Below, one piece after another: positions 8,378-17,487 of a DNA stretch of 64,000 nt (its first letter is position 1; every line of letters begins with the position of its first letter). The position numbers were made by a program, and so were the translations under genes. Source of the stretch: JAUILH01 sp965230535 (lineage in GTDB: Bacteria > Bacteroidota > Bacteroidia > Flavobacteriales_D > JAUILH01); contig OZ246009.1 of NCBI GenBank assembly GCA_965230535.1, positions 2,108,001 to 2,172,000 of the forward strand, read 5' to 3'. Below the pieces are notes generated by a model that saw nothing but the letters and a program-made list of their open reading frames with translations, made no database searches and was not told where the DNA came from.

Positions 8378-9405
8378 AATACCTTGTTGTCATATCGTTT
8401 TTAGTGCTGTTGTCTTCCTGTAAGAAGGATGAGCTGGGGCCACAATATTTGAATGAAGGCAGTTCAGGTAATGGAGGAGAATTGTTGGTTTTGAACGAAG
8501 GAAATTTTGGATGGTCAAATGGTTCAATGTCAATCTTGTATGTTGATTCAGTTGAAGTCGAAAATCAGGTTTTTCTTGAAGCCAACGACTATGCCATTGG
8601 AGATGTTGTGCAAAGCGCAAAAATGATCAATGGAGACTTATTTGTGGTGGTAAATAACTCCGGTAAAATTGAAGTTTTAGATACAGCATCTATGGAAAGC
8701 AAGCATTCCATAAGTGGACTTAATTCACCACGGTATTTGACACAAATTTCGAGTTCCAAAGCCTATGTAAGTGATTTATACAGCAATTCCATTCAAATCA
8801 TTGATTTGTCTTCTTTTCAGGTAATTGGGAGTATTGCTGTTTCTGGTTGGACAGAGAGCATGCAGCTTTTCAACGGATCAGTATATGTGAGTATGCCTGA
8901 GAGCAATCAAATGTTGGTGATAGATCCTGTTACAGATCAAATAACCAACACAATAAAACTTAGAAAGGGTGCAGGAACCATCCTTGAGGCCAGTAATGGT
9001 GACGGTTGGGTACTATGTTCTGGTGGAATCAATGAAGATATTCCGGCTCTATACAAGTTGGATTTATCGAGTAATTCAAAACTTGATAGTCTTGAGTTCT
9101 CTAGTGTGTCTCAATCACCAGGTAACTTGCAAATGAACCACGGGGGAGACAGTTTGTTTTACATCAATAGTCATGTTTACGGGATGTCAATGAATGATGC
9201 TTCTTTGCCTTCCTCGCCAATATTCACCTCCAATAATCAGGTGTTTTACAGTTTATATGCCGATCCTATTGATAAATGGCTCTATGTATCTGATGTGAAA
9301 GACTACATTCAAAATTCCACGATTTATAAAATGAACTATAATGGAGTTGTTCTAAATACTTACGAAACGGGGGTTATTAGCGGGGATATGCTAAGACTGA
9401 AGTAG
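8374..9405 (+). CDS. BtuG-like (YncE/DUF5074) surface lipoprotein
   Basis: 343 residues. A lipobox ends LLSSC with the acylated cysteine at residue 16. The mature protein is a beta-propeller of YncE/DUF5074 type: LVLNEGNFGWSNGSMSI, then repeats such as NGDLFVVVNNSGKIEVLD, SKAYVSDLYSNSIQIIDL and NGSVYVSMPESNQMLVIDP. BtuG of Bacteroides thetaiotaomicron is a lipoprotein propeller that caps BtuB and binds B12 very tightly. The same partner arrangement (ATGA overlap with the receptor, B12 riboswitch upstream) supports the same role here. Its 3' end overlaps the convergent oxidoreductase by 15 bp. Confidence 0.85.
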   Translation: MKYLVVISFLVLLSSCKKDELGPQYLNEGSSGNGGELLVLNEGNFGWSNGSMSILYVDSVEVENQVFLEANDYAIGDVVQSAKMINGDLFVVVNNSGKIEVLDTASMESKHSISGLNSPRYLTQISSSKAYVSDLYSNSIQIIDLSSFQVIGSIAVSGWTESMQLFNGSVYVSMPESNQMLVIDPVTDQITNTIKLRKGAGTILEASNGDGWVLCSGGINEDIPALYKLDLSSNSKLDSLEFSSVSQSPGNLQMNHGGDSLFYINSHVYGMSMNDASLPSSPIFTSNNQVFYSLYADPIDKWLYVSDVKDYIQNSTIYKMNYNGVVLNTYETGVISGDMLRLK

Positions 9406-10512
9406 AAGTCGTGCAGCTTCAACTCCCGTTGTACTGCCAATTGCAACGCCCATTCCTCCAAGCTTAACGGCACAATACAAACGCTCATTTATTTGTTCTA
9501 TATAGGGTGATTTGTTGCCGCCAACGCCCATAATCCCGGTCCACCTTTGCTCAATTTCAAATGAAGTATTGGGTAGAATTTTGGATGTCAATAGCCTGTC
9601 TAACTCTTCATGTATTTTTGTATTGAGTTCATTCTTAGAGCTGGTTTCCTTTTCAAAATCTAAATTGCGTCCGCCGCCCAGTAATACACGGTTTCCAACA
9701 TTCCTGAAATAGTAGTACCCTGAATCGAAATGGTAGGTGCCTTTAAATGGAATATCTCTAAGTTCATTGGTGATCAAAACTTGTGCTCTGGCAGGTTCTA
9801 CCGGTTTGTTTAGTAATTCTTGTGCAAATCCGTTGGTAGCCACCAGGCATTTGTTGCAAAGAATATCTCCGTTTTCAGTAGATAGACGAATGCTATTTGA
9901 TTCCTGCACACATGATTTTACCTTGATCCCATTGATAATTTCAATTCCAGATTCCTTGGCCAGAGTAATCAGCTTTTTCATCATCATTCCTGTATTGATC
10001 TGGCCTTCTCCCTGAATTCTAATGGCTTTCGAAAAACCATTAAACCCATTGTTCTTAATAAGATCCGGAATGATAGAATAGGGACGGAAGCCGATTGATT
10101 TCTGACAAGCTTCATTCAAAAAATTCAGGTTTTTAGCGGCCTTTTCAAAAGTTTCGTCTTCGGCTTCAAACAGCTCATAACTTCCTGGAGTTTGGTAGTT
10201 CATTGAAGCATCACCAATCAGGCTTCTTAAATAATTTAAACCTTCCAGTCTTTTTTTGACAAGAGCAAATACTTCATCAGAATTGGTATGTTCCAAATCC
10301 ATTAAAAGTTCTGTTGGACTTCCGAAACAGGCAAACCCTGCATTCTTAGTACTGGCACCAGATGGGAGTGGACCTGCTTCCAAAACCACGACCGATAGTT
10401 TCGGTTCAATTTTCTTAATTTCCAAAGCTGCATTCAGCCCTACAATGCCACTCCCCACAACAACAATGTCAATCTTACTCAAGAAACTTTCCTGCTCCCA
10501 AAAACTCCACAT
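9391..10512 (-). CDS. FAD-dependent oxidoreductase (DadA/glycine-oxidase-like)
   Basis: 373 residues. The FAD Rossmann motif VVVGSGIVGLNAALE lies at about residues 17-31, followed by VVLEAGPLPSGASTKNAGFACFGSP, the adenine-binding and flavin-side segment of DAO-superfamily enzymes. The C-terminal half has YYYFRNVGNRVLLGGGRNLD and RWTGIMGVGGNKSPYI, then KLGGMGVAIGSTTG, as in FAD-dependent amino acid or amine oxidases. The oxidised substrate cannot be told from the sequence. There is no signal peptide. The gene is alone between the B12 operon and the giant repeat protein. Confidence 0.85.
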   Translation of the reverse strand: MWSFWEQESFLSKIDIVVVGSGIVGLNAALEIKKIEPKLSVVVLEAGPLPSGASTKNAGFACFGSPTELLMDLEHTNSDEVFALVKKRLEGLNYLRSLIGDASMNYQTPGSYELFEAEDETFEKAAKNLNFLNEACQKSIGFRPYSIIPDLIKNNGFNGFSKAIRIQGEGQINTGMMMKKLITLAKESGIEIINGIKVKSCVQESNSIRLSTENGDILCNKCLVATNGFAQELLNKPVEPARAQVLITNELRDIPFKGTYHFDSGYYYFRNVGNRVLLGGGRNLDFEKETSSKNELNTKIHEELDRLLTSKILPNTSFEIEQRWTGIMGVGGNKSPYIEQINERLYCAVKLGGMGVAIGSTTGVEAARLLLQS

Positions 10513-10643
10513 GTTACTTATCTTACTTTTTTACATTAAGCTATGAATTAGTAATGTACAGATTTTTTGGCGATATTTGTGTGTTAGTCGCCATTCAAAT
10601 GACTTGAACTATTTGGCATTGAATGTGTACTGATAATAACAGA

Positions 10644-13600
10644 ATGAGAAATATTCTCTTTAAAATAAGCTTGTTAGTATCTGCAATGGTAGCATTGTCG
10701 GGTACTCTAAATGCTCAGGTTAACTGTGTGTTTAATGGAAAGGTAACGAACTACGATACCGGAGGGAGTATTTCCGGTGCGAAAATCACCCTGTACAAAG
10801 GCGGTTCTGTTCAACAATCTGCCAGTACATCATCAAACGGAAAATACTCTGTTAAGGGTCCGGCTAAACAAAACTACAAGCTTACAGTTTCTGCACCAGG
10901 TTATGTAACCAAATCTATTGAAATGTCCTTCGACAACATGCTGGAAGAAGATTTGGTTGGTAAGGATTGGAAATTTCCATTGGATATCAGCTTAATTGAA
11001 GACCATCCTGATGTAGACATGTCTGCCCTGGCTTCACAGTCATTTGCAAAGGGGAAATTCGACGACAAAACCACTAACATTGCCTGGGATAATAAGCACA
11101 TCAGTAAGATGACCAAGCTTCAGGATAAAATGCTGAGCGCTTTGGACAAGGCAAAGGAGGCAGAAAAAAATGCTTCAGCCGCTAACGATAAAAAATACAA
11201 CGATTTAGTTAAGGCAGCAGATAATGCAGTGGCTTCAAAAGATTATGCCGGTGCAATAGCCAAGTATGAAGAGGCAAAAAAGATTAAGGACGATGGTTCT
11301 TTAACACCTAAGATTGATAATGCGAAAAAACTCCAGGCTGATGCTGCCGCCAATGCCAAAATTGATCAGGAATATCAGGCAAAAATGAATGAAGCAAAAA
11401 CTGCATTCAATCAAAAGGATTACGCGTTTGCCAAGACTAAATATCAGGAAGCCCAGGCCATTAAGCCAAATGAAGCTGAACCAAAAAATAAAATTGCTGA
11501 AATTGAAAAGTTAATTCAGGATCAGATTGCGCAAGAGCAGAAGTACAATGAAGCAATAGCTAAGGGGGACAAGGCTATGTTGGATGAGAATTTTGATGAA
11601 GCCATTTCTCAGTTCAATGAAGCTTTATCCGTTAAACCAGCCGATCCGGATGCGACTAAGCGTTTGGCAGACGCCAAGGCTGCAAAACAGAAAAAAGAAG
11701 CTGATGCCGCTGCAGACCAGAAGAAGAAAGATGATTTCGATAAGTTGGTACAGGAAGGCGACAGTTCTTTTGGTTCTGAAGATTATACCTCTGCAAAATC
11801 TAAATATGAAGAGGCATTAAAGTTGTTCCCGGACGATCAACCTGTAAAGGATAAATTGGATAAAACCAACCAAAAAATCAGCGAAAATGAGGCAGCAGCC
11901 CAGGCTGAAAAAGAGAAGAAGGATAAGTATGATGCTTTGATCACTGAGGCAGATGGTTTGTTCTCTTCTGATAAATTGGAAGATGCTAAGACTAAGTATG
12001 AAGAGGCTCTGACTTTGTTTGATGAGACACACCCTAAAGACAGAATCGCAGAAATAGAGAAGAAGTTAAAGGATCAGGCAGATGCGGCAGCGGCTGAAAA
12101 AGAAAAGAAAGACAAGTATGATGCTTTGATCACTGAAGCGGACGATTTGTTCTCTTCTGATAAATTGGAAGATGCTAAGACCAAGTACGAAGAAGCTTTG
12201 ACTCTGTTTGATGAGACACATCCAAAAGACAGAATCGCAGAGATAGAGAAGAAAATCAAAGATGAGGCAGATGCGGCTGCAGCTGAAAAAGAGAAGAAAG
12301 ACAAATATGATGCTTTGATTACAGAGGCAGATGATTTGTTCTCTTCTGATAAACTGGAAGACGCTAAGACCAAGTACGAAGAAGCTTTGACTCTGTTTGA
12401 TGAGACACATCCAAAAGACAGAATTGCAGAGATAGAGAAGAAGCAGAAAGATGAGGCAGATGCTGCAGCAGCTGAAAAAGAGAAGAAGGATAAGTTTGAT
12501 GCTTTGATTACAGAGGCAGATGGTTTGTTCTCTTCTGATAAATTAGAGGACGCTAAGACCAAGTATGAAGAGGCCTTGACTCTGTTTGATGAAACACATC
12601 CAAAAGACAGGATCGCAGAAATAGAGAAGAAATTAAAAGACCAGGAAGCAGCTGCACAAGCGGATAAGGAGAAGCAGGATAAGTTTGACAAGTTAATTGA
12701 AGATGGAGATAACCTGTTGACTGAGAATAATTGGGATGAAGCCGAAAAGAAATACAATGAAGCCAAAGCTATTTTCCCTGATAAGGACATTGTAGAGACT
12801 AAGCTGAACAAACTTGAGGAACTCAGAACTGAATATGAAAAAGAGCAGGAGTTCCAGGGGTTGGTAAAAGAGGCTGAACAACTATTCGCTCAAGAGTCCT
12901 GGGAAGATGCTAAAGCCAAGTACGAAGAAGCGAGAAAAATTCACCCGGATAATGCTGACGTATCAGCAAAGATCGATGAAATCAACGCCAAGCTTGCCGA
13001 TCAAATGGCTGCCAACGAGAAAGAAGAAAAATTCAAGAAGCTCATTGAAGAGGCAGATGGTATGTTTGACAGCGAAAGCTATGAAGATGCCAAATCTAAA
13101 TACCAGGAGGCATTGGCTATTAAAGAAGATGCACATGCCACAGCTCGTTTGGACGAAATTGATAAAAAGCTGTCTGAATTAGCAGGAAAAGAACAAGCCA
13201 AGAAAGAATACGAGAAGTACATCAAAGTAGCTGATGAAAAGTTTAAAGCCGGAGAGTTTGAAGAGGCCAAAGGTATTTACGAAAGAGCTAAGAATTTTGC
13301 TGAGGAAGGCAATACTTACATTGACGAGCAGCTTGGAAAAATCGAAACCGAACTCGCTAATCAGCAACAGAAGGAAGATGAGTATAAAGCATTAATTACC
13401 AGTGCAGATCAGGCATTCGATTCTGATGACCTTTCAAAAGCCAAAACAGATTATGAAGCGGCTTTGGCTTTGTTCGACAGAGACCATCCTAAAAACAGGC
13501 TGGAGGAGATCAAAACCAAAGAAGCAAATGCTGCAGATGCAGCTGCCACTGCACAAGCTGAGAAAGAGAAAAAAGAGAAGTATGATGCTCTGATCACAGA

Positions 13601-16445
13601 AGCGGATTCTGAGTTTAGTGCGGATAATCTGAGTATCGCTAAATCTAAGTACGAAGAGGCTTTAGGATTATTCCCTGGTGAAGCACACCCAACAAGCAGA
13701 ATTGCAGAAATTGAGACCAAACTTGCAGACCAAAACAAACGTCAGAGATACGATGAATTGATCACTAAAGCAGATGCCGCTTTTGATGAAAAGAAGTATG
13801 AGGTTGCCAAGCAGAATTACATTCAGGCTCAGGGAATCTTGCCGGGAGAAACATATCCTCAAACTCAGCTAGACGCAATTGATAAAGCCATGTCTGATGC
13901 TGCTGGAAAGGAACAAGCTGAAAAAGAATTCAAGAAATTGATGAAAGTAGCCGAAAGCGAATATGCCAATGGGAATCTTGAAGACGCCATTGGGTATTAC
14001 AAAAGAGCTAAGCAGTATAAGCCGGAAGATTCTAAACCGGATGAAATGATCGGAAAAATTGAAGCTGAAATTGCTCAGAACCAAGCCAAGGAGGATCAGT
14101 ATAAAGAGTTTATTGGAGTAGCGGATAAAGCTTTCAAGAAAAAAGACTGGGAAGAAGCTAAATCCAAGTACTATACGGCAATTGGGGTGTTTGATAGAAA
14201 GTATCCAAGAGATCAGATTGCCTTGATAGAGAAGGCGATTAAAGAGGAGGCGGATGCAAATGCTGCCAAGGAAGCTGAGAAGAATAAAAAGGCTGATTAC
14301 GATAAGTTGCTTACTAAGGCAAACAATGAATACAATGCCAAGGATTACGAAAATGCTATCCAAACATATAAGCAGGCTTACGCCTTAATTCCGGAAAAGT
14401 ATGTGTCAGATCAAATAGACAAAATCAATGCTATTTTGGAAAACCTCTCTAACAAGGAAGAAGGGGCAAAGATGTATGATAAGATCCTTAAACAAGCGGA
14501 TGATTCATTCAAAGCCAAGAAGTGGAATGAGGCAAGAGAGTATTATACAAGAGCAGATAAATTAAGACCAACGGATACTTATCCAAGCACTCAGATCATG
14601 AAGATCGACCAGATGATCGCTGAGGAAAAGAACAAAGAAAAGACGGCTAAGAAAGATGCTCAGTACAATGAGTTGATCAAGCAAGCTGATGCGCTTTACA
14701 ATCAGGGAGAATCAAACTACAAGGCAGCCGCCGCCAAGTATAATGAGGCATATAGTTTGAAGCCTTCAAACTACGCAAAAAGCCAAATAGATAAGATCAA
14801 TGCTTATTTCAAAGGACAGTCGGACAAACAAGCAAACGAAATGTATCAAAAGATCATTCAGCAGGCCGACAAGGATTTTAATGATCAGAATTATGATGAT
14901 GCCAAGAGCTACTATGAAAGAGCGATGAAACTAAAGCCATCAGATTCTTATCCTAAGAGAAAACTGGCGGAAATTAAATCCTTAACAGAGAAGCCAAAAG
15001 AGATCAATTATGGAGAGAGAATTGCAGACAACATTAGTTTGATGGATGCGGAAGCCATGATCACAAGAGCCAAAGATCGTGTGTACAATGCGAAGGTTGA
15101 TTCTGCACAGGAGGCCAAAGAATCAAGAATCTTTGCAACTCAGGAATACTCTGAGGAGAATTATGAGAAAATCATGTCGACCCACAAAAAATGGGATGAG
15201 TACATGGATGAGTATTATGAGAATGAAAATGAGTATGACACTGCGAGATTGAACAACGTTTCAAGAAAGGAGCGTTTGGACGACTACAAAATAGGTTTCC
15301 TTGATGGTCGTCAGGAGTACAATGAAGAGCAGATATTCATCAATGCTGAGTATGCCAAGCAAAACGACAAGTTTAAAAAGGCGATGGATCAGGCCAAAGA
15401 TGGCAACAGGTTGGTGAATGAAGATGCTGTAAATGATTTTGAGGATAATCTTAACTCCTGGAAAATTAAACAGGATAAGTTCCAAACAGAGCAGGTATTT
15501 AGCAATCAGGAATACAGCGATCAAACCAAAGTATTGAAGTGGGAGATGGAAGGTTCCAAAGAAGGGAATCGCTTAAACAATGAGAAGATTGCCAACCAAC
15601 TTGATGACAACAAGAACAAGTGGATGGAAGATCAGGACAAATTCCAGACAGAACAAACTTTTGTTAACGACAAATACGCTAAGGAAACTCAGATAGAGAA
15701 ATGGAAGATGGAAGGTTCTAAGGAAGGGAATCGTCTGAACAATGAAAAGATTGCTAATCAACTTGATGACAATAAGAACAAGTGGATGGAAGATCAGGAC
15801 AAATTCCAGACAGAACAGACTTTTGTGAACGATAAGTATGCTAAGGAAACTCAGATAGAGAAGTGGAAGATGGAAGGTTCTAAAGAAGGCAACCGTTTAA
15901 ACAATGAAAAGATTGCCAATCAACTTGATGACAATAAGAACAAGTGGATGGAGAATCAGGACAAATTCCAGACAGAACAAACTTTTGTAAATGATAAGTA
16001 CGCTAAAGACACTCAGATAGAGAAGTGGAAGATGGAAGGTTCCAAAGAAGGCAATCGTTTAAACAATGAAAAGATCGCTTCTGAACTTGAGGACAGAAAA
16101 ATTGAAGGTATTGAAGATCGTCAGAACTCTCAAACGGATAGAACCAATGCGATGGAGGACTTCTACAAAGAAGGTTCTTACAGAAAGCCAGAGAAGTATA
16201 CACCTGAGTTTAAGAATGCATTGGCCAGAAAATATCCTGAAGGCGTTACCACAGAGAATTTCGCTAAGAAAGATGACAACGGAGAAGTAATTGAAGTGGT
16301 TATCAGAAAAATTGTTGTAAAAGACAATGAAGGTAATGACTATGTGATGATCATGAACTCTTACGGTAGAACCTACTTTAAAAATGGTCGTGGTATTTCT
16401 GAGTTCACCTACAAGAACGAAACCACAGGAGCGGATTTGAAGTAA
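10644..16445 (+). CDS. Giant exported repeat protein (CarboxypepD_reg + TPR-like array)
   Basis: About 1,933 residues from ATG 10644, chosen over the in-frame ATG at 10623 because MRNILFKISLLVSAMVALSG is a proper signal peptide. A CarboxypepD_reg domain follows (CVFNGKVTNYDTGGSISGAKI to GYVTKSIEMSF). Next comes a ~1,300-residue array of two-helix TPR-like units built on 'YDALITEAD..F....LEDAKTKYEEAL'. Four consecutive units are nearly identical. A more divergent helical zone leads to four 54-residue repeats (KWMEDQDKFQTEQTF) and a small C-terminal beta domain (VVIRKIVVKDNEGNDYVMI). There is no OmpA domain, so it is not a PorE equivalent, although CRD+TPR recalls it. It is probably a long periplasmic or surface filament; function unknown. 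Confidence 0.8.
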   Translation: MRNILFKISLLVSAMVALSGTLNAQVNCVFNGKVTNYDTGGSISGAKITLYKGGSVQQSASTSSNGKYSVKGPAKQNYKLTVSAPGYVTKSIEMSFDNMLEEDLVGKDWKFPLDISLIEDHPDVDMSALASQSFAKGKFDDKTTNIAWDNKHISKMTKLQDKMLSALDKAKEAEKNASAANDKKYNDLVKAADNAVASKDYAGAIAKYEEAKKIKDDGSLTPKIDNAKKLQADAAANAKIDQEYQAKMNEAKTAFNQKDYAFAKTKYQEAQAIKPNEAEPKNKIAEIEKLIQDQIAQEQKYNEAIAKGDKAMLDENFDEAISQFNEALSVKPADPDATKRLADAKAAKQKKEADAAADQKKKDDFDKLVQEGDSSFGSEDYTSAKSKYEEALKLFPDDQPVKDKLDKTNQKISENEAAAQAEKEKKDKYDALITEADGLFSSDKLEDAKTKYEEALTLFDETHPKDRIAEIEKKLKDQADAAAAEKEKKDKYDALITEADDLFSSDKLEDAKTKYEEALTLFDETHPKDRIAEIEKKIKDEADAAAAEKEKKDKYDALITEADDLFSSDKLEDAKTKYEEALTLFDETHPKDRIAEIEKKQKDEADAAAAEKEKKDKFDALITEADGLFSSDKLEDAKTKYEEALTLFDETHPKDRIAEIEKKLKDQEAAAQADKEKQDKFDKLIEDGDNLLTENNWDEAEKKYNEAKAIFPDKDIVETKLNKLEELRTEYEKEQEFQGLVKEAEQLFAQESWEDAKAKYEEARKIHPDNADVSAKIDEINAKLADQMAANEKEEKFKKLIEEADGMFDSESYEDAKSKYQEALAIKEDAHATARLDEIDKKLSELAGKEQAKKEYEKYIKVADEKFKAGEFEEAKGIYERAKNFAEEGNTYIDEQLGKIETELANQQQKEDEYKALITSADQAFDSDDLSKAKTDYEAALALFDRDHPKNRLEEIKTKEANAADAAATAQAEKEKKEKYDALITEADSEFSADNLSIAKSKYEEALGLFPGEAHPTSRIAEIETKLADQNKRQRYDELITKADAAFDEKKYEVAKQNYIQAQGILPGETYPQTQLDAIDKAMSDAAGKEQAEKEFKKLMKVAESEYANGNLEDAIGYYKRAKQYKPEDSKPDEMIGKIEAEIAQNQAKEDQYKEFIGVADKAFKKKDWEEAKSKYYTAIGVFDRKYPRDQIALIEKAIKEEADANAAKEAEKNKKADYDKLLTKANNEYNAKDYENAIQTYKQAYALIPEKYVSDQIDKINAILENLSNKEEGAKMYDKILKQADDSFKAKKWNEAREYYTRADKLRPTDTYPSTQIMKIDQMIAEEKNKEKTAKKDAQYNELIKQADALYNQGESNYKAAAAKYNEAYSLKPSNYAKSQIDKINAYFKGQSDKQANEMYQKIIQQADKDFNDQNYDDAKSYYERAMKLKPSDSYPKRKLAEIKSLTEKPKEINYGERIADNISLMDAEAMITRAKDRVYNAKVDSAQEAKESRIFATQEYSEENYEKIMSTHKKWDEYMDEYYENENEYDTARLNNVSRKERLDDYKIGFLDGRQEYNEEQIFINAEYAKQNDKFKKAMDQAKDGNRLVNEDAVNDFEDNLNSWKIKQDKFQTEQVFSNQEYSDQTKVLKWEMEGSKEGNRLNNEKIANQLDDNKNKWMEDQDKFQTEQTFVNDKYAKETQIEKWKMEGSKEGNRLNNEKIANQLDDNKNKWMEDQDKFQTEQTFVNDKYAKETQIEKWKMEGSKEGNRLNNEKIANQLDDNKNKWMENQDKFQTEQTFVNDKYAKDTQIEKWKMEGSKEGNRLNNEKIASELEDRKIEGIEDRQNSQTDRTNAMEDFYKEGSYRKPEKYTPEFKNALARKYPEGVTTENFAKKDDNGEVIEVVIRKIVVKDNEGNDYVMIMNSYGRTYFKNGRGISEFTYKNETTGADLK
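11904..12659 (+). repeat. Four 189-bp tandem coding repeats
   Basis: The unit beginning GCTGAAAAAGAGAAGAAGGA recurs at 11904, 12093, 12282 and 12471, exactly 189 bp (63 codons) apart. Differences between copies are mostly synonymous. The units encode the most regular part of the TPR-like array in the giant protein. Such identity points to recent unequal crossing-over or gene conversion. Confidence 0.9.
15459..16106 (+). repeat. Four 162-bp tandem coding repeats
   Basis: Units starting at the Trp codons at 15459, 15621, 15783 and 15945 are 162 bp (54 codons) apart and encode 'W...QDKFQTEQTF...YAKETQIEKWKMEGSKEGNRLNNEKIANQLDDNKNK'-type sequence. The first unit is more diverged; the last three are nearly identical at DNA level. 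They lie near the C-terminus of the giant protein. Confidence 0.9.
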
Positions 16446-16489
16446 GCTTTTCAGTACCCGATTTCAGGTAGCCGGTTTCAGGTAATTGC

Positions 16490-16497
16490 TATCTTTA
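16490..16497 (+). promoter_or_regulatory. Candidate -7 element for hemB
   Basis: TATCTTTA matches TAnnTTTG at 7 of 8 positions and lies 15 bp upstream of the chosen hemB ATG (16513). It falls inside the longer TTG-started reading frame (16486), which supports the shorter start. The short direct repeat TTTCAGGTA lies just upstream. Confidence 0.4.
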
Positions 16498-16512
16498 CGG
16501 CAAATCGTTACA

Positions 16513-17487
16513 ATGCTTAGTAGACCCAGAAGAAATAGGAAGAGTGCTGCCATTCGCGGACTTATTCAGGAAACACAATTAACCACCAATCATTTGGTAT
16601 ATCCGCTTTTTTTAGTGGACGGCAGTGGCATTAAAACGGAGGTGAGTTCCTTGCCGGGGAATTACCGTTGGAGTTTGGATTTGGTACTGGGTGAAATTGA
16701 AGCTTGTCTGGAATTGGGGATTCAAAGCTTTATTCTGTTTCCTTCAATTGAAGATCAATACAAAGATAAGACAGCCACACATTCTTATAGCGATCAGAAT
16801 TTCTATTTGAAATGCATCAGAGAAATCAAAAGCAGGTTTCCGGAAGTGTGTCTAATCTCAGATGTGGCCATGGATCCTTATAGCTCTGATGGACACGATG
16901 GTTATGTAAACGATCAGGGAGAAATTGAAAACGATACCACATTGCCTATTCTTGGAAAAATGGCAGTGGCACAGGCAGAGGCCGGAATAGATATCGTTGG
17001 ACCTTCTGATATGATGGATGGACGTGTCTCTTTCATAAGACAGTCCTTGGATGATGCAGGCTTCAACAATACAGGTATCATGTCTTATACGGCCAAATAT
17101 GCCAGTGCGTTTTACGGACCTTTCAGAGATGCTTTGGATTCTGCACCGAAAGGAGGCGACAAAAAGACTTACCAAATGGATTACCACAATTCTGTGGAAG
17201 CTTTAAGAGAGGCAGAGTTGGATACTCTGGAAGGCGCAGATTTCTTAATGGTAAAGCCGGCTCTGAATTATCTGGACATCATCCAGTCATTAAAAACATC
17301 TTCCGATTTACCAATTGCAGCCTATCATGTAAGTGGAGAATGTGCCATGCTCATTGCGGCTTGTGAAAAAGGATGGTTGGATTATGAAAAGGCCATGCCG
17401 GAAACCCTAACGTCTATTCACAGAGCTGGTGCTGATGTGGTCATTACTTATTTTGCGAAGGATTATGCCAGAATGCTAAAATCTTAG
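16513..17487 (+). CDS. hemB: Porphobilinogen synthase (ALA dehydratase)
   Basis: 324 residues from ATG 16513. The enzyme condenses two 5-aminolevulinate molecules to porphobilinogen in tetrapyrrole synthesis. The two active-site lysines are in SYTAKYASAFYG and DFLMVKPAL. The metal-site segment reads DVAMDPYSSDGHDG, with aspartates where zinc enzymes carry three cysteines, so this is the Mg-type form. ESP-type substrate residues (GPSDMMDGRV) are intact. It overlaps the convergent membrane-protein gene by 4 bp. Tetrapyrrole chemistry links loosely to the B12 locus 7 kb upstream, but there is no operon connection. Confidence 0.95.
   Translation: MLSRPRRNRKSAAIRGLIQETQLTTNHLVYPLFLVDGSGIKTEVSSLPGNYRWSLDLVLGEIEACLELGIQSFILFPSIEDQYKDKTATHSYSDQNFYLKCIREIKSRFPEVCLISDVAMDPYSSDGHDGYVNDQGEIENDTTLPILGKMAVAQAEAGIDIVGPSDMMDGRVSFIRQSLDDAGFNNTGIMSYTAKYASAFYGPFRDALDSAPKGGDKKTYQMDYHNSVEALREAELDTLEGADFLMVKPALNYLDIIQSLKTSSDLPIAAYHVSGECAMLIAACEKGWLDYEKAMPETLTSIHRAGADVVITYFAKDYARMLKS

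Noticed and set aside
11817..14363. Many long open frames on the minus strand within the giant repeat gene
   Set aside because: They repeat with the same 189-bp period as the plus-strand gene and give Ser/Phe/Leu-rich low-complexity peptides without recognisable folds. They are shadows of the repetitive plus-strand coding sequence.
11904..16106. Regular direct repeats that could suggest a CRISPR or other array
   Set aside because: The units are contiguous multiples of three, in frame, without spacers of unrelated sequence; they code protein repeats.
10644..16445. Assignment of the giant protein as the T9SS component PorE
   Set aside because: PorE has CRD and TPR parts but also WD40-like and OmpA peptidoglycan-binding domains, neither of which is seen here.
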